Below are positions 21,630 to 32,180 of a stretch of 64,000 nt of DNA, piece by piece. Numbering within the stretch: position 1 is the first letter of the stretch; each line of letters begins with the position of its first letter. The stretch lies in assembly GCA_947396885.1 (NCBI GenBank), contig OX377204.1, positions 5,270,001 to 5,334,000 of the forward strand, given 5' to 3'. This DNA is from Heligmosomoides polygyrus polygyrus (Eukaryota > Nematoda > Chromadorea > Rhabditida > Heligmosomidae). A program made the translations under genes and the position numbers. Below the pieces are notes generated by a model. The model did not search any database and was not told the origin of the DNA. It saw nothing but the letters and a program-made list of their open reading frames with translations.

Positions 21630-22260
21630 ACTCTCAAACTTGGGTAATTAAACCAATTAATTGCTTTAGGAACAATTATAAATAAGCAGTAAATGTCGGG
21701 AAGGCCTCGCATCCCCGCCCGATGCCTTTCACACGGGACTCCCAGCTCGATGTGCATGATGGCGGGGATTAGTCAAATATGCGTCTGACCCACGTCGTCG
21801 CAGGTGCGTCATCGACGTCGTTGTACTGTCCGTACCGCGCACGTTGTGCGGTCCCAGTACTCTCAATGTTTACACAGTAATAAAACGAGTGATGCACCAT
21901 GGCTGAATGGTTGCTCGTCTACTTTCTAGTCTCTTTAGCAGAGCGCTCATTATGTTGGGTTATTCAATAATTATTCTCGTTATTTCATATTTTCAAAGTG
22001 AATTTATTTATGTTAAAACCAACGTTAATTACTGATATATTGTTCGGAAAGTTGGCAAAGTTCAGAGCCAAAGTAGCTTGAGGACGGAATTTTTTAAGCT
22101 CCGTCTTTCAGCAGTGTAACACTTTTGCTAGTAATCTGTAAAGTACATAGATAAGATCAGCTGCAGCCAGGCTTAAGTCCTTGTAAATACCAATCTACTG
22201 TGAGTCATTTTATCGGGTTGTTCGAAATAGTGAATGTCGTTTTTCATCAATAAACCTCGA
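21630..22260. other. No recognisable feature
   Basis: Likely 5' flank of the RRM gene; no repeat or exon supported. Confidence 0.4.
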
Positions 22261-22430
22261 TCAGCCGATTGAGAGAGCACGGGCCGAATAAGCATTATGA
22301 TGGCCCGTGTCAAAGGAGCTCATCCACAGCTCATTCATATCTTGGAGTTCCTCTTCTTCTCCAGTTCCAGTCTATTAGTTTAGGTGCGCTACGCTGTCTG
22401 TCTCACTTTTCTTCGACCGCATTGAACCGG

Positions 22431-22559
22431 CTATCCAGAAGGGAATTTGCAGTCGGCGATTTTAATGGCTGCCGCCTTCATGCCTCCTTGTGTCGTGTTA
22501 GTAACTGCTTGTACCGATAGCTCCTTCGCTACGGCTATTCCGATGTCGAGCGCGCGTGT
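22431..22559 (-). CDS. Candidate terminal exon (42 aa)
   Basis: Follows an acceptor-like ACTGGTACAG (complement of 22561-22570). The reading TRALDIGIAVAKELSVQAVT continues to KIADCKFPSG and a stop, with protein-like composition. Preceding minus-strand frames at 22578-23101 also look partly coding, but I could not connect them. No family recognised. Confidence 0.3.
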   Translation of the reverse strand, partial: TRALDIGIAVAKELSVQAVTNTTQGGMKAAAIKIADCKFPSG

Positions 22560-23194
22560 CCTGTACCAGTTTAGGGACTACAGTGGTTTTCGGCGCTTCG
22601 AGGACAGCACTTGCAATGGGACAGTATCTCGCCAACGACCTATAGGTGCCCAACCGTTCTTTGAGAATGCACCGCGGCTCTCAGTGGTCCGTTTCCTGTA
22701 ATGAATCCCGTTTTCCTTTTTGTCTGCTTTCTGAACGATGCTAAACTTCGATAATTGATGCGAAACCGTGTTGTATTCCTTACCCATCAACCTCAATCTG
22801 CCAATCATCATTTGTTTTCATTCGATCAGGGGTTATTGGCTTCTTTCATACGTGCAGCACGGTGGCTGGTACCCTCGGAGGCTGGGGTCAGCCGGTCTAA
22901 ACCGGTCCGTTGGCGGTTTTTCCACTTCATCGGCACTTTTGATAGTATAATAAACGACGTTCGGAAAACGATGACGAGCGTGGAAGACGAAGTTATCGTT
23001 TTAATGGTTTCTGTTGAAACCGCCTTCCCTTCATCTGGCTTCTGAACTTTGCAGATTGTGGAGAAGCAAGATAGGGTCTTTTCGACAGAGCCTTCCACCA
23101 ACTATATCCACATCTTCATCTGCTTATAACCTTCCACTAGATTCCTGCATTGGCTGCCTAGTCCTTGTTATGAACCGGATCTACGCTCACTCAT

Positions 23195-23385
23195 GGTAGC
23201 GCAGTCAGTTAAGGCTCCGGTTGCCGTGTGCATCCGATTCCAGGTTCTTGGCTCGGATTTCCCGCCTTAACCTTCCATCCCTCAATCTTCCATCGGGTCA
23301 ATAAATTGGTACCAGCCTTGTCTGGGACCACTATTTATCCATCGATTGGCCACAGCAAGGCGTTGTATAGGCCCAAAAATTATAT
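23195..23385 (+). mobile_element. tRNA-derived SINE, partial
   Basis: Head GTAGCGCAGTCAGTTAAGGC and B box GGCTCGGATTTCCCGCC are clear. The body contains a small duplication (CTTCCATCCCTCAATCTTCCATC) and stops after GTTGTATAGGCC. Confidence 0.8.
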
Positions 23386-23479
23386 TTCTTTAATAAAATT
23401 TGCAATTTCGATTACAAAAATTCTAGTGTATCTGTAACAATAAATACATAGATCAGGAGGCATCGTGAATGAAGGTTGG

Positions 23480-23560
23480 CGTCAGACAATACCTTTGAGA
23501 CATGCTCCATGCATTCCTCTTCCAGGGGGGGGGGCAATTTGAATGCGTGTTCTGACCTTT
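23480..23560 (-). mobile_element. SINE body fragment
   Basis: ATGCATTCCTCTTCC, a G run and CAATTTGAATGCGTGTTCTG correspond to the 3' body in reverse. The G run replaces GGGATGTCGTGGAGG. Confidence 0.55.
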
Positions 23561-23940
23561 TACCATCCTTTGTCCTTTATATCTATTTATTTTTTGATAC
23601 CGATCGATGAAGATTTTTGTAATTGAACATGTGAATTTTGTTGAAGAAAATTGATTTTTGTGTAGAATATCAGTTCATTCTCTCGTATATTAATTTACTA
23701 ATTGTTTTTGCATTTGTAATATATTCGCCTATTTGCCTTACGTGATTTCATTTCCAAGTGTTAGTATTAGTCTAATATCTGTTAGTACAATTTTGGCTAT
23801 AAACGTTACGGGGGTTAGTGCTATGTTTTGCTTCCATGTTGATCTTCAAAATGTTTCCTGAATGCTGCTGTGTTTAAAATACCAATCAAACAGGATTTTC
23901 CTTCATTTTTCTTCTTGCTAAGTTCCATCACACATCTGCT

Positions 23941-24254
23941 CGCTGCTTAAATATAGGATAAAGGATAAAGGACGGCGCTACTCAGTCCCTTTTGGGATGC
24001 GCCACGCATTATACTTCTACGGGATGTCGTGGGACCGGTTCTGAATGCGTATTTGGCCATCCAATGACTTGCGGTGGCCAGCCGATGAACAAGTTAGCGC
24101 TTTATCCTTCCCAGACACGTCTGGTACCAATTTACCGACCCCGGAGGGATGGAAGGCTTGTTTGGCCTTGGCTGGAAATCCGAACCAAGAACCTGGTTTC
24201 GGGTGCAGGCGACAGCCGGCACCTCTTCCGACTGCGCTTCACGCTGCTTAAATA
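23941..24254 (-). mobile_element. Full-length tRNA-derived SINE with 13-bp TSD
   Basis: Element 23954-24241. Perfect duplication CGCTGCTTAAATA at 23941-23953 and 24242-24254. Confidence 0.95.
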
Positions 24255-24870
24255 ATGTATAAGAAATTGACTTCTCCTTCTAGGCAACGGTAGGCTTTAT
24301 TTCACGTTCGGATTCTCCTCTTTACGAGCCTCCGATTTCTCACTCAGTTCACTTCTCGAATACCTGAACGAATTCCTATGTCGAGTCACACATACATTTC
24401 GTACTGGCGAAGCTATGCATTCAGAGTTATCGATTTTTCAGCCAATTATCGATTAGTAGTGTCTCTTCGTCTCTACCGACGCAAGAGAACATGAACATCC
24501 AGAATATACGCCCACAAGAGACACCACCGAAAGGACTGGTGCAGAAACGTCGTGAGCAGTTCAGTCACTCTTCGTCGACCGAGGTGGCAATTTTCGTTAT
24601 CTTTTCGCCTTCAATTTTTTAAACGAACCGTGTGTTTTACTTACTTTTTTTTTACTTTTTTGTTTTCGTTTAACGTTCTTTAATTTTTACTCATTTTTAT
24701 ATGTTGTTCTGAAACATCAGAACAAATTTTTCAACACTTCTGACTATACCGCACTTCTGAGAAGCGCTTCACTGTCGTGATCGAGGTCAGCATGGACCAC
24801 TGTATTCATCGTCAAATGTAGAGCAATCTTCGCATTCTTCCTCGCTCGCATAAAATAGGTCTCGTTCTCA
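24255..24870. other. No recognisable gene
   Basis: T-rich sequence between a SINE and a mariner; no supported exon or repeat. Confidence 0.45.
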
Positions 24871-24875
24871 TACTA

Positions 24876-25719
24876 TTAGGTTGATCGAAAAGTCTTGCAA
24901 CACTTGACGCTACTGGCCTATTAAATTTGTTAAAGCTGTTACAGTATTGGTCTTGTGTGGTGACGTCACAGTACATTCTCGAAGCTTCCTCAAGCATACT
25001 GTATAAGGCCTCGTCGAGTGCGAATACAGCAACAATGTCGACGATAAGCGGCAGCATCCTACGACCTATCGTCTACTACGAATTTCTGCAAGGCCATTCT
25101 GCAAGGACTGCAGCCTCCAACATCTGCGCTGCATTCAAGGAGGAAGTCATTCACTATTCCACGGTGGCCCCTTGGTATCAGCGCTTCAAGGCTGGAGATA
25201 TCTCTCTCGAAGGCCGACCTCGTTCCGGACGCCCCTCTATTAGACTCAGAAGGCATGCTTTACTGGGAGTTGCCCGATAGTAAGACTACAGTCACGGCAT
25301 CTGTCCACGCTACCCAACTCCAGAGCTTGGCCGGCGCCAGGCGCCAAAAACGTCCAGAACGTCTTTATTATGTCGCAAGAGTGAGTCGCGAGAAGATCCA
25401 GGAGTTAGGCTGGGAAGTTCTGCCCCATCCACCGTACTCCCCAGACCTCCTTCTGACTACCATCTGTTCAGAGCTTTGAGGCAGTATCTTCGAGGTGGAG
25501 AGTTCGATGATCGACGTCAACTGGAAATGGAGGTTTCTGAATTTTTTCCTCACAGCCCTCGGAACTCTGACGGAAAAGAATTGAAAGGCTGCCTGAAAGA
25601 TGGAGAAGGATATTAGACTTGGATGGGGATCATACTGTAGACTGAGTTTTTGTTTTAGCAAATAAGGACAAATTTGAATAATGTTGTGCTAGTGTTGCAA
25701 GACTTTCCGATCAACCCAA
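24876..25719 (+). mobile_element. Internally deleted mariner with intact termini
   Basis: Inverted termini TTAGGTTGATCGAAAAGTCTTGCAACAC (24876-24903) and its near-complement (25692-25719; 26 of 28 match), flanked by TA. The reading frame from 25038 gives a mariner N-terminal helix-turn-helix (YYEFLQGHSARTAASNICAAF) and the second HTH region (VAPWYQRFKAGDISLEGRPRSGRPS). The catalytic centre is then missing. C-terminal sequence resumes at LGWEVLPHPPYSPDL near 25409, with a frameshift just before the third catalytic Asp (PSDYHLF, read in another frame). At 844 bp it cannot make transposase but could be moved in trans. Confidence 0.92.
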
Positions 25720-25977
25720 TATAATAGAATAAAAAATAAAAAGTAAATAAAATAGAACGTTAGAGCTTATTCTAAAGTGTAGGATGCGGATTTTTTTCAT
25801 TACGTTAAGGTCTCGTGCCAGCATTAGTACCCCGATGTGAACCCGGAAAAAAATTAAGTACCCACGTTATTTTCTTGTCAAGAACTAACCTTCACGACCA
25901 AAACTGCCTCCATCACCTATAATGTTTTTGAAGATTTTGAAGAGCCATGGATTTTCACATGGGCGGCGATGGTCTAG

Positions 25978-26256
25978 GAAATAAAGAGACGATTCCTTTC
26001 TGGAATGCGCCACGTAGCTTAAATCTACGGGATGTCGTCTAGTTTGAGTGCGCATTTGGCCTATGCAATGATTTGGGGTGGCCTGCCGATGATCGGTTCA
26101 GTGTTCTACCGTTTACACACAATTTTGACACTCATTCAGCGATTCCAAAGATAAGGAAGACTACTTTGGCTTTCGCGGGACCCGAACCAAGAACCTCGAA
26201 ACGGGTGAATACGACAGTCGGTGCTTCCTCAGACTACACTACCGTCACGCGCATCA
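25978..26256 (-). mobile_element. tRNA-derived SINE, old copy
   Basis: Landmarks GGAATGCGCCACG, CTACGGGATGTCGTC, GGCCTATGCAATGA and head CGACAGTCGGTGCTTCCTCAGA are in order, with high divergence and no tail repeat. Confidence 0.8.
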
Positions 26257-26585
26257 CCTTCCGTTCACATTGAACACATTTATCAGCGATTTGCCCTTGA
26301 AATTTTAGGCCAAGCACCAGCAGCGATCATGAAGCTTTTACAGCTGTTAAATGGCGTGGAAACTTTCACTGGAAATTAGGTTTTTCATAGAATGAACAGC
26401 GGAATTTTGCACTTCTTGCTGGACGGAAGCGTTCAAACGGCGATGGGTGTGGAGTGTTCTTAGGAATTTGTGCGATTGTTAATGCGGCGTGATCTTGCAA
26501 CCAAATGCTGTAAAAACGTCATGAATACACAATCACTGAAATCGGAAGTGTTCCGATTTCGCAAGGATTATGCGTTCTGTTTCAG

Positions 26586-26674
26586 TATCGTCCCTATCGA
26601 TCTCGTTCAGTGCCGATTTCAGCCGTTATTCTGAGTGCTCAGCAGCCAGAGCCGTCTTACATGGAAGAGAAGCA
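26586..26674 (+). CDS. Exon of large-intron coiled-coil gene (first located exon)
   Basis: Bounded by acceptor TTCTGTTTCAG and donor CA|GTACGT. The reading YRPYRSRSVPISAVILSAQQ then PEPSYMEEK is open and protein-like. It ends in phase 2 (CA). The next exon at 29675 begins with the single base A needed to complete CAA, which supports the join across a 3-kb intron holding two SINEs and a duplicated segment. Earlier exons must exist but were not located. I recognise no domain. Confidence 0.6.
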
Positions 26675-26755
26675 GTACGTTTCTTTATTTTCATTTTTTT
26701 GATAGCTTGTTTGTTATATTTTTATGGGTTTCTCTGTTTTATTTCTATCTTTGCC

Positions 26756-27035
26756 GACTGTAGCGCAGTCATAGAAAGCGTCGCCTATCGAGTTCACTCC
26801 GATCCCAAGGTTCTTGGTTCGGATTTCAATCCCAGTCCTCCTCCGTTCGGGGTCGCTGTATCGGTTCAAGACTTCAGTAGGAAGGATAAAACTGACTTTT
26901 TTAGCGGAAGGGCTATGCAGGTCATTGTATAGGGTCAATACACATTCAGATTAACTGCTCGACATCCCGTCGAAGTACTATAATAGAATGCGTGGCGCAT
27001 CCCAAAAGGGTTTCCTTAACTCCGTCCTTTATCCT
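26756..27035 (+). mobile_element. tRNA-derived SINE, diverged
   Basis: Head with B box GGTTCGGATTTCAATCCC; body tail GCGTGGCGCATCCCAAAAGGG is well kept. It lies inside the first intron of the coiled-coil gene. Confidence 0.88.
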
Positions 27036-27229
27036 GTTCCTTTATATCTGCTGCACAATTCCTCTTTTCTTCCATCATCGCCCTAGGTCAACGTTTACTC
27101 AAATAAACCTCAGATTGAACATTTGCTTAAATAAACTCTCAGATTGAGTCTGACATCTCGTAGAAGTTTTCGTATTTATAAGAATGAACCACGAAACCAT
27201 AAAGCCTGCTCACCAAATAAAACCTTATT

Positions 27230-27541
27230 TTGCCCTAAATAAAAAGGATAAGGGACGGGGTTACTCAATCTCTTTTGGAGTGCACCAAGCTTCTACTTCT
27301 GCGGGATGGCGTGGAGAGGATTTGAATGCGTATTTGGCCATACAATGACTACAATGACTGGCTAGTCGATGAACAAGTCTGCGCTTTATCCTTCACAGAC
27401 GAGTCTGGTACCAATTCATCGACCCCGGAAGGATGGAAGGCTTGGTTGGCCTGGGTGGGAAATCCGAACGAGGAATATCGGGTGCAGGCGATAGTCGGCG
27501 CCTCCGCCGACTGAGCTACGCGCGACCTCTTGCCCCAAATA
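27230..27541 (-). mobile_element. Full-length tRNA-derived SINE with 12-bp TSD
   Basis: Element about 27244-27528. Flanks TTGCCCTAAATA (27230-27241) and TTGCCCCAAATA (27530-27541) differ at one base. An internal ACAATGACT duplication lies near 27342. Confidence 0.93.
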
Positions 27542-27783
27542 GGTAAAAGTTGTTAAGAAAATCATGATGAACGTCCATTGTCACTTCTATTCTTCGTATA
27601 TTTTCGACCATTGGGTTTACGCTTCCATAGCAAACAAAGTCCAAAACTAAACTGAGTGATCTGAATGTGCCATTTTCGCGTCGAATTGGACACTTATCAA
27701 ATCAACTCGGACGCTCTTCTAAGCTAGCCAAAGACTTTTGAAAACAAAGCGAACTTTTCAAATTGCAAACGTGATTGTTCTAC

Positions 27784-28165
27784 AGTAAACTAGAGACTCT
27801 TCGAAAAGTTTAGATTAATTTTTGTTCAAAATTTTTTTGGTATAACTTTCTTTGAAGTTTTATTTCACTTTCCTATAGGTCAACACATTGTTTGACATGA
27901 CACGATTTTTATTGATTGATAGCAGAATTTCTGTTTACGTGGAGTTTAACACCTGTTAACGACAAGACAAAAGCAATTGTAAAGATCACAATCCACAAAT
28001 CCTCACTTTGATAGCTCACACAAGTGGCATTTACACTATCAATCAAACAAAAGTTGCCGCGAACGTTTTGAAGACATGGCGCCATCTCATATTTTATTGC
28101 GCCATATGCATGTTTCTTTACTGTGATTTAGCACAAATTTCATTTCATTTTTCATTTTTATTGAT
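27784..28165. repeat. Intronic diverged direct repeat, copy 1
   Basis: Matches 28911-29405 in order: AGGTCAACACATTGTTT, TAGCAGAATTTCTGTTT, CACCTGTTAACGACA, ACTATCAATC, AAAAGTTGCCGCGA. Copy 2 has about 110 extra bases. Confidence 0.75.
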
Positions 28166-28910
28166 TTTCACTCTTTTTACATAAAAACCTAGGGTGCGAG
28201 GGTGGAAAATCGTGTATGACAAAAACCTTCCATGCGTGGCCATTGTGTTTACATCATCAGGTTTCCGCAAAGGTAGTATTAGACGCACTATTATTTTTAC
28301 CCTTCTGGGATCGCTCAACTTTGAGAAATTTTTGATCAAATGAGGAAGAGGCTGAATATCCATTTCGAACGACGCGCTCCAACTGCGCTTACAATTTTTC
28401 TTTCTACTTTCTTCTCCTCATAGCTGAATCCTCGCCTCACTTGTGGGCTTGTAGAACTTTCATTGTAGTTTTCTAGAAACAACATATTGCTTAGTAATAG
28501 ATTACGCACACAGCTGAATATTGCATTTGTTCCAGCTGGTTGCTGCATCGTGTATGCTCAGAGAATTAATTGCGTTTTTCTGTTGTAGTTCAGATCCGTT
28601 CATCCAGTGTTCACTCTTGAGAAGCCTTTGCACTGCCCTACACAATACCATCATACCGTATGTTCAACAAAGAATCTTCTGAAGTTTAGTGACATCGGAA
28701 TGGGAGCGCTCCACCACGGGCCGGAGAAGAATATCCGGTAGTTTTGCGTGAGAGCGCATTACTTTGTAATAAGAGCAGCTACAACCATGATACTTCCCAG
28801 AAGTATAGCACTAAGTATATCCTACATAACTGTTGGTATGCGGCGCTTTGCAATTGGAAAAGGACAACCAATGAGGTCCCCTAATTCTGTTGCAGGACTT
28901 ATGGGCCACC

Positions 28911-29405
28911 CTATAGATTGAACTAGAGATTCTTCAGAAAGGTTAGAATAATTTTTGGTCAGGGAAAATTTTAGCACATATAACTTTTGTTGAAGTTTTA
29001 ATTCACATTCCAATAAGTCAACACATTGTTTAGCATTTCATAAAAATTTTAATTTTCGTTGAAAAATAGTGGTTTAAAGCCTGTTTCAGAAAGCAGAAAG
29101 GCGGCCATTTTTAGTGTCAGAAAAGAGATTGCGCCATGTCCACTTCCAGAGCGTCGCAATTTTTATCCGATTAGTAGCAGAATTTCTGTTTGCATGAAGT
29201 TTCACACCTGTTAACGACAGGATAAAAACAACTGCAAAGATACCACAAAAAATGCTCAATTTGACGACGCATGTAAGTGGCATTTTCACTATCAATCGAA
29301 TAAAAGTTGCCGCGAGCTTTTTGAGGACATGGTGTGATTTGATCTTTTAATGCGCTGTATGCTTGGTTCTTCGCTGTGATTCAAAACAAATTTTAATTTA
29401 TAATT
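28911..29405. repeat. Intronic diverged direct repeat, copy 2
   Basis: Partner of 27784-28165. On the minus strand it contains a short ATG frame from 29283 reading MPLTCVVKLSIFCGIFAVVF, a signal-anchor-like helix. The corresponding frame in copy 1 stops after four codons, so it is probably a decayed gene 5' end or chance. Confidence 0.7.
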
Positions 29406-29674
29406 TTCAATCTAATAGTGAAAAATTAATAAAATTGTTATACTTTTGGAGAGGTAAATTTAAAAAGTTAAAAAAGTTATTAAACATTTTCCTCAAACAA
29501 AAAATTATTCTTACCATTTCATCAAGTAGTTTAACCTTCCTGAACGTAGTTTCGATTTGAATTAGTTCGCTTCGACTTCAAAAGTCATAAAGTTGGCTTA
29601 GAAGAGTGTTCAACTTGATTTTAAAAGTGCCCAGTTCAATTTAAGAAGTGCCGACTTGAAGATGGTTTTTTCAG

Positions 29675-29862
29675 AAGTCCCACAAGAAAGGTGCAAATCG
29701 ATCGGATTCGCTATGATTTTCGAGCTCCGGCTGAGATTCTGCGTAGAAATCCCGGCGATCCTATAGGTGACGAGTGCTGTGAGACCACCACGACGACAGA
29801 ACGTTTGAGTGACGGCGAGAAGCGGATGTTTCGAGTAGTCCGAGAAGTCGGCGACGATAAAG
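29675..29862 (+). CDS. Exon of large-intron coiled-coil gene
   Basis: Preceded by a near-ideal nematode acceptor, GGTTTTTTCAG, and followed by AAAG|GTAGGA. It encodes SPTRKVQIDRIRYDFRAPAE through DEKRMF-like charged sequence (actual: LSDGEKRMFRVVREVGDDK). It starts with the last base of a codon and ends with the first base (G), fitting the exons on either side. The composition is basic then acidic, with a CCETTTTTE run and no recognised domain. Confidence 0.7.
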
Positions 29863-30098
29863 GTAGGATGATTAAGTTGGTTTTCGCTGCCTTGACTTCT
29901 GGCCATCTATTTCCTACTGTGGATTTCGCTGCGTCTGTAGGTTACTTTAGAAGGAGACGTACCTCTAATTCTAAAATTAGCCGCAACAAACGTAATTCGA
30001 GTGGCTCCTCCGTGCATGCTTACTATGGTGCCATCTTCTTCGGGGGATTCTATGCCATTCCTAAAGTGGTCTGTCTTCCAAACTCGAACCTCTTCCAG

Positions 30099-30256
30099 AA
30101 CGTCGCTTCACGCAGCCTCTTACTCGGTCGGTAGCTCGAGCTGCGTCACACTCTGCTCCTCGTGGCTTCCCCATTGTCACCGTCAGTGTCAGTGATCCGA
30201 AGTCATCGAGAACACGGTCAACCAGCGAGTTCTCCCAGCACTCGGCCGTGATCCAC
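30099..30256 (+). CDS. Exon of large-intron coiled-coil gene
   Basis: Acceptor AACCTCTTCCAG and donor ATCCAC|GTGCGT. The incoming G plus AA gives Glu, then RRFTQPLTRSVARAASHSAP followed by RGFPIVTVSVSDPKSSRTRS and STSEFSQHSAVIH. It ends in phase 0. Serine/arginine-rich and probably disordered. The 236-bp intron before it contains open frames that do not preserve phase. Confidence 0.65.
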
Positions 30257-30313
30257 GTGCGTTTCTGCGAAGTTCAAGAGTCGTTCTGGCACGATCTCTG
30301 AGCTCTATTCCAG

Positions 30314-30664
30314 GTCCGAGACAAAGATCCAACCCGACCTACGGTGATCCCTGTGACGCGGTCGTCGCCCGCGCCTTCCCACTGTTCGTCTTCTCCGGTG
30401 AAGACGTCACGACCGAGCAGTCGGCGAGCAGTACAAGTTGAGCAGTTCGACTCAAAGTCCGTCACGATTCCAGCTCCAACTGCAGCAAGCAGACATCCCC
30501 GACCAAGAGAAGAGAACGCGTCCTCTCCCGCTCCTCTTCTGTGGACGCCGGTGAAACGACCTCCAGATGAGAGAGATTCGAGAAGGTGGCAAGAAATAGA
30601 CGTCGAAAAAGAGATCTCAATTCGCGAACAGGAGCTGTACATCGCGAGGCAGACAATAAGAAAG
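30314..30664 (+). CDS. Exon of large-intron coiled-coil gene (start of coiled coil)
   Basis: Acceptor CTCTATTCCAG after a 57-bp intron; donor AAG|GTTAGC. 117 codons in phase 0/0. First a Ser/Pro-rich linker (SSPAPSHCSSSPVKTSRPSS; PAPLLWTPVKRPPDERD), then a heptad-like helix WQEIDVEKEISIREQELYIA continuing RQTIRK, which runs straight into the coiled coil of the 36062 exon. If the donor is skipped the frame continues 30 codons to a stop at 30752-30754, giving a possible short isoform. SP/TP dipeptides suggest proline-directed phosphorylation (inference). Confidence 0.7.
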
Positions 30665-30759
30665 GTTAGCAGCTTGGAAAACTTTGAGCGACTTCGGCAG
30701 CGTTCATATGAAGGTGGTAGTTCAAAATCCGCTTCAATTCATGAATTTATTTGAAATTA

Positions 30760-31080
30760 GAAGGAATTTGTCAAAAACCTGGCGACTAACCTTTTTTTCA
30801 TTTTTATACTGTTTTTAGAAACTTCTAGTGTTCTTCTTACTTATCATAGCATTCTGTTTTTAAAATATGGCGATTTTCTTTTGTTACGGAATTCTGAATC
30901 CTGAAGTAGTCGTTAATGTCACCGCATGGGGTAGATCGGAAGGCACCAGTCAATCAACTCACCAGCGCAGGCGATCTGACTGGGTGAAATGCGTCCCAGC
31001 ATGCACGCCACATTAGCGACTAGCACTGTGAAGTACTCCTTTTATTTATTTATTGAATTTGTCTTATTTATTTTTATTTT
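30760..31080. other. Intron sequence without features
   Basis: A TTTTTAG acceptor at 30812-30818 precedes a 14-codon hydrophobic frame with a stop, discussed under rejected items. Otherwise AT-rich. Confidence 0.4.
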
Positions 31081-31089
31081 TATTTATTT

Positions 31090-31378
31090 GGGGCGCGTCT
31101 AGCGCAGAGTCAGAGGAGGCGCCGTCTATCGCGTGCACCCGATACCAAGTTCCTTGTTCGGATTCCCCGCCCAGGTCAACCAAGCCTTCCATTCCTCCGG
31201 GGTCGGTGAATTGGTACCAGACTTGTCTGGGAAAGATGAAGTGCTGAATTGTTCATCGACTGGCCACCGCAAGCCATTGTATGGCGAAATACGCATTCAA
31301 ATCTCCTCCACGACATCCCGTAGAAGTAGAATGCGTGGCGCATCCCAAAAGGGATTGAGTAACGCCGTCCTTTATCCT
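31090..31378 (+). mobile_element. Full-length tRNA-derived SINE
   Basis: Complete head, body and tail with one extra base in the A-box region (GCGCAGAGTCAG). It is embedded in T/A-rich flanks, so the target duplication is ambiguous. Located 90 bp from the maT transposon. Confidence 0.93.
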
Positions 31379-32180
31379 CTTGTACTTATTTTATTATATT
31401 ATTTCCTTTTGGGAAATCTTTTTAGCCCTCAATTTTCATGCTACCATAGGATAGATTAAAAAGTGCTATACAGGGTGCGCCAAAATTATGGCGACAGCAC
31501 ATGCGCAAACAATTTGACCTTTTATTCGGAGTGTGTGCTTTTTTTCGTGCTCTTATTGTTTTTATTGAGTCAACTAGTTTATGCTTATCTCAGTCATACA
31601 TAACAATAAGTCGTTTCTCAAGATAATGAAACGTTCGTGCCACCGTTCTTAAATCATTGAGCTTTACCGTCAAGGCTTCTCGGCACGCTACATTCACCAC
31701 CGTCTTGGAGTTCATCAAAATATTATGAACAGGTCCATCAGACGCTAAGAAGACCTGGGAACCGAGGATGATAGATGCGGTCAAGAAAGACACGTATCTG
31801 TGACAACTACGGACAACATTAGGAAGGTAAGTGAATGGATCCGGAGGGAGCCGGCGCACTCGGTCCGCCGGTTGTCGGGAAAAATGGAGATCAAGGAGAC
31901 GTCGTTGAGAAGAATCTTCCGTAAACTGGGACTTAAGGCCTACAAGAAGACCCACGTGCATCCTCCTGGACCTTCAAACAGGAAGGGGTTCCAGCTCACA
32001 GAGCAAGAATGCTGCAAGACTGGTGCAAAGGCAACTTTCCGCAATTCATCGGCTTCCACTAGTGGCCAGCTAACTCTCCGGATCTGAATCCGATGGATTA
32101 CACGGTCTGGCCGTCTCTGGAAGCCAAAGCCTGCGGAAAACCTCACCGCCCCGTGGATCCTTTGAATGAAGGCGTGGGAT

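Noticed and set aside
22578..23101. Minus-strand frames with protein-like composition upstream of the 22431 candidate exon
   Set aside because: No consistent splice sites or phase could be found to connect them, and no family is recognisable.
30819..30863. Tail-anchor exon: acceptor TTTTTAG, then KLLVFFLLIIAFCF and stop, in phase with the 30314 exon
   Set aside because: Phase fits, but the hydrophobic run is only about 14 residues and lies in a T-rich intron. Joining to 36062 gives a far better continuous coiled coil. It remains possible as an alternative end.
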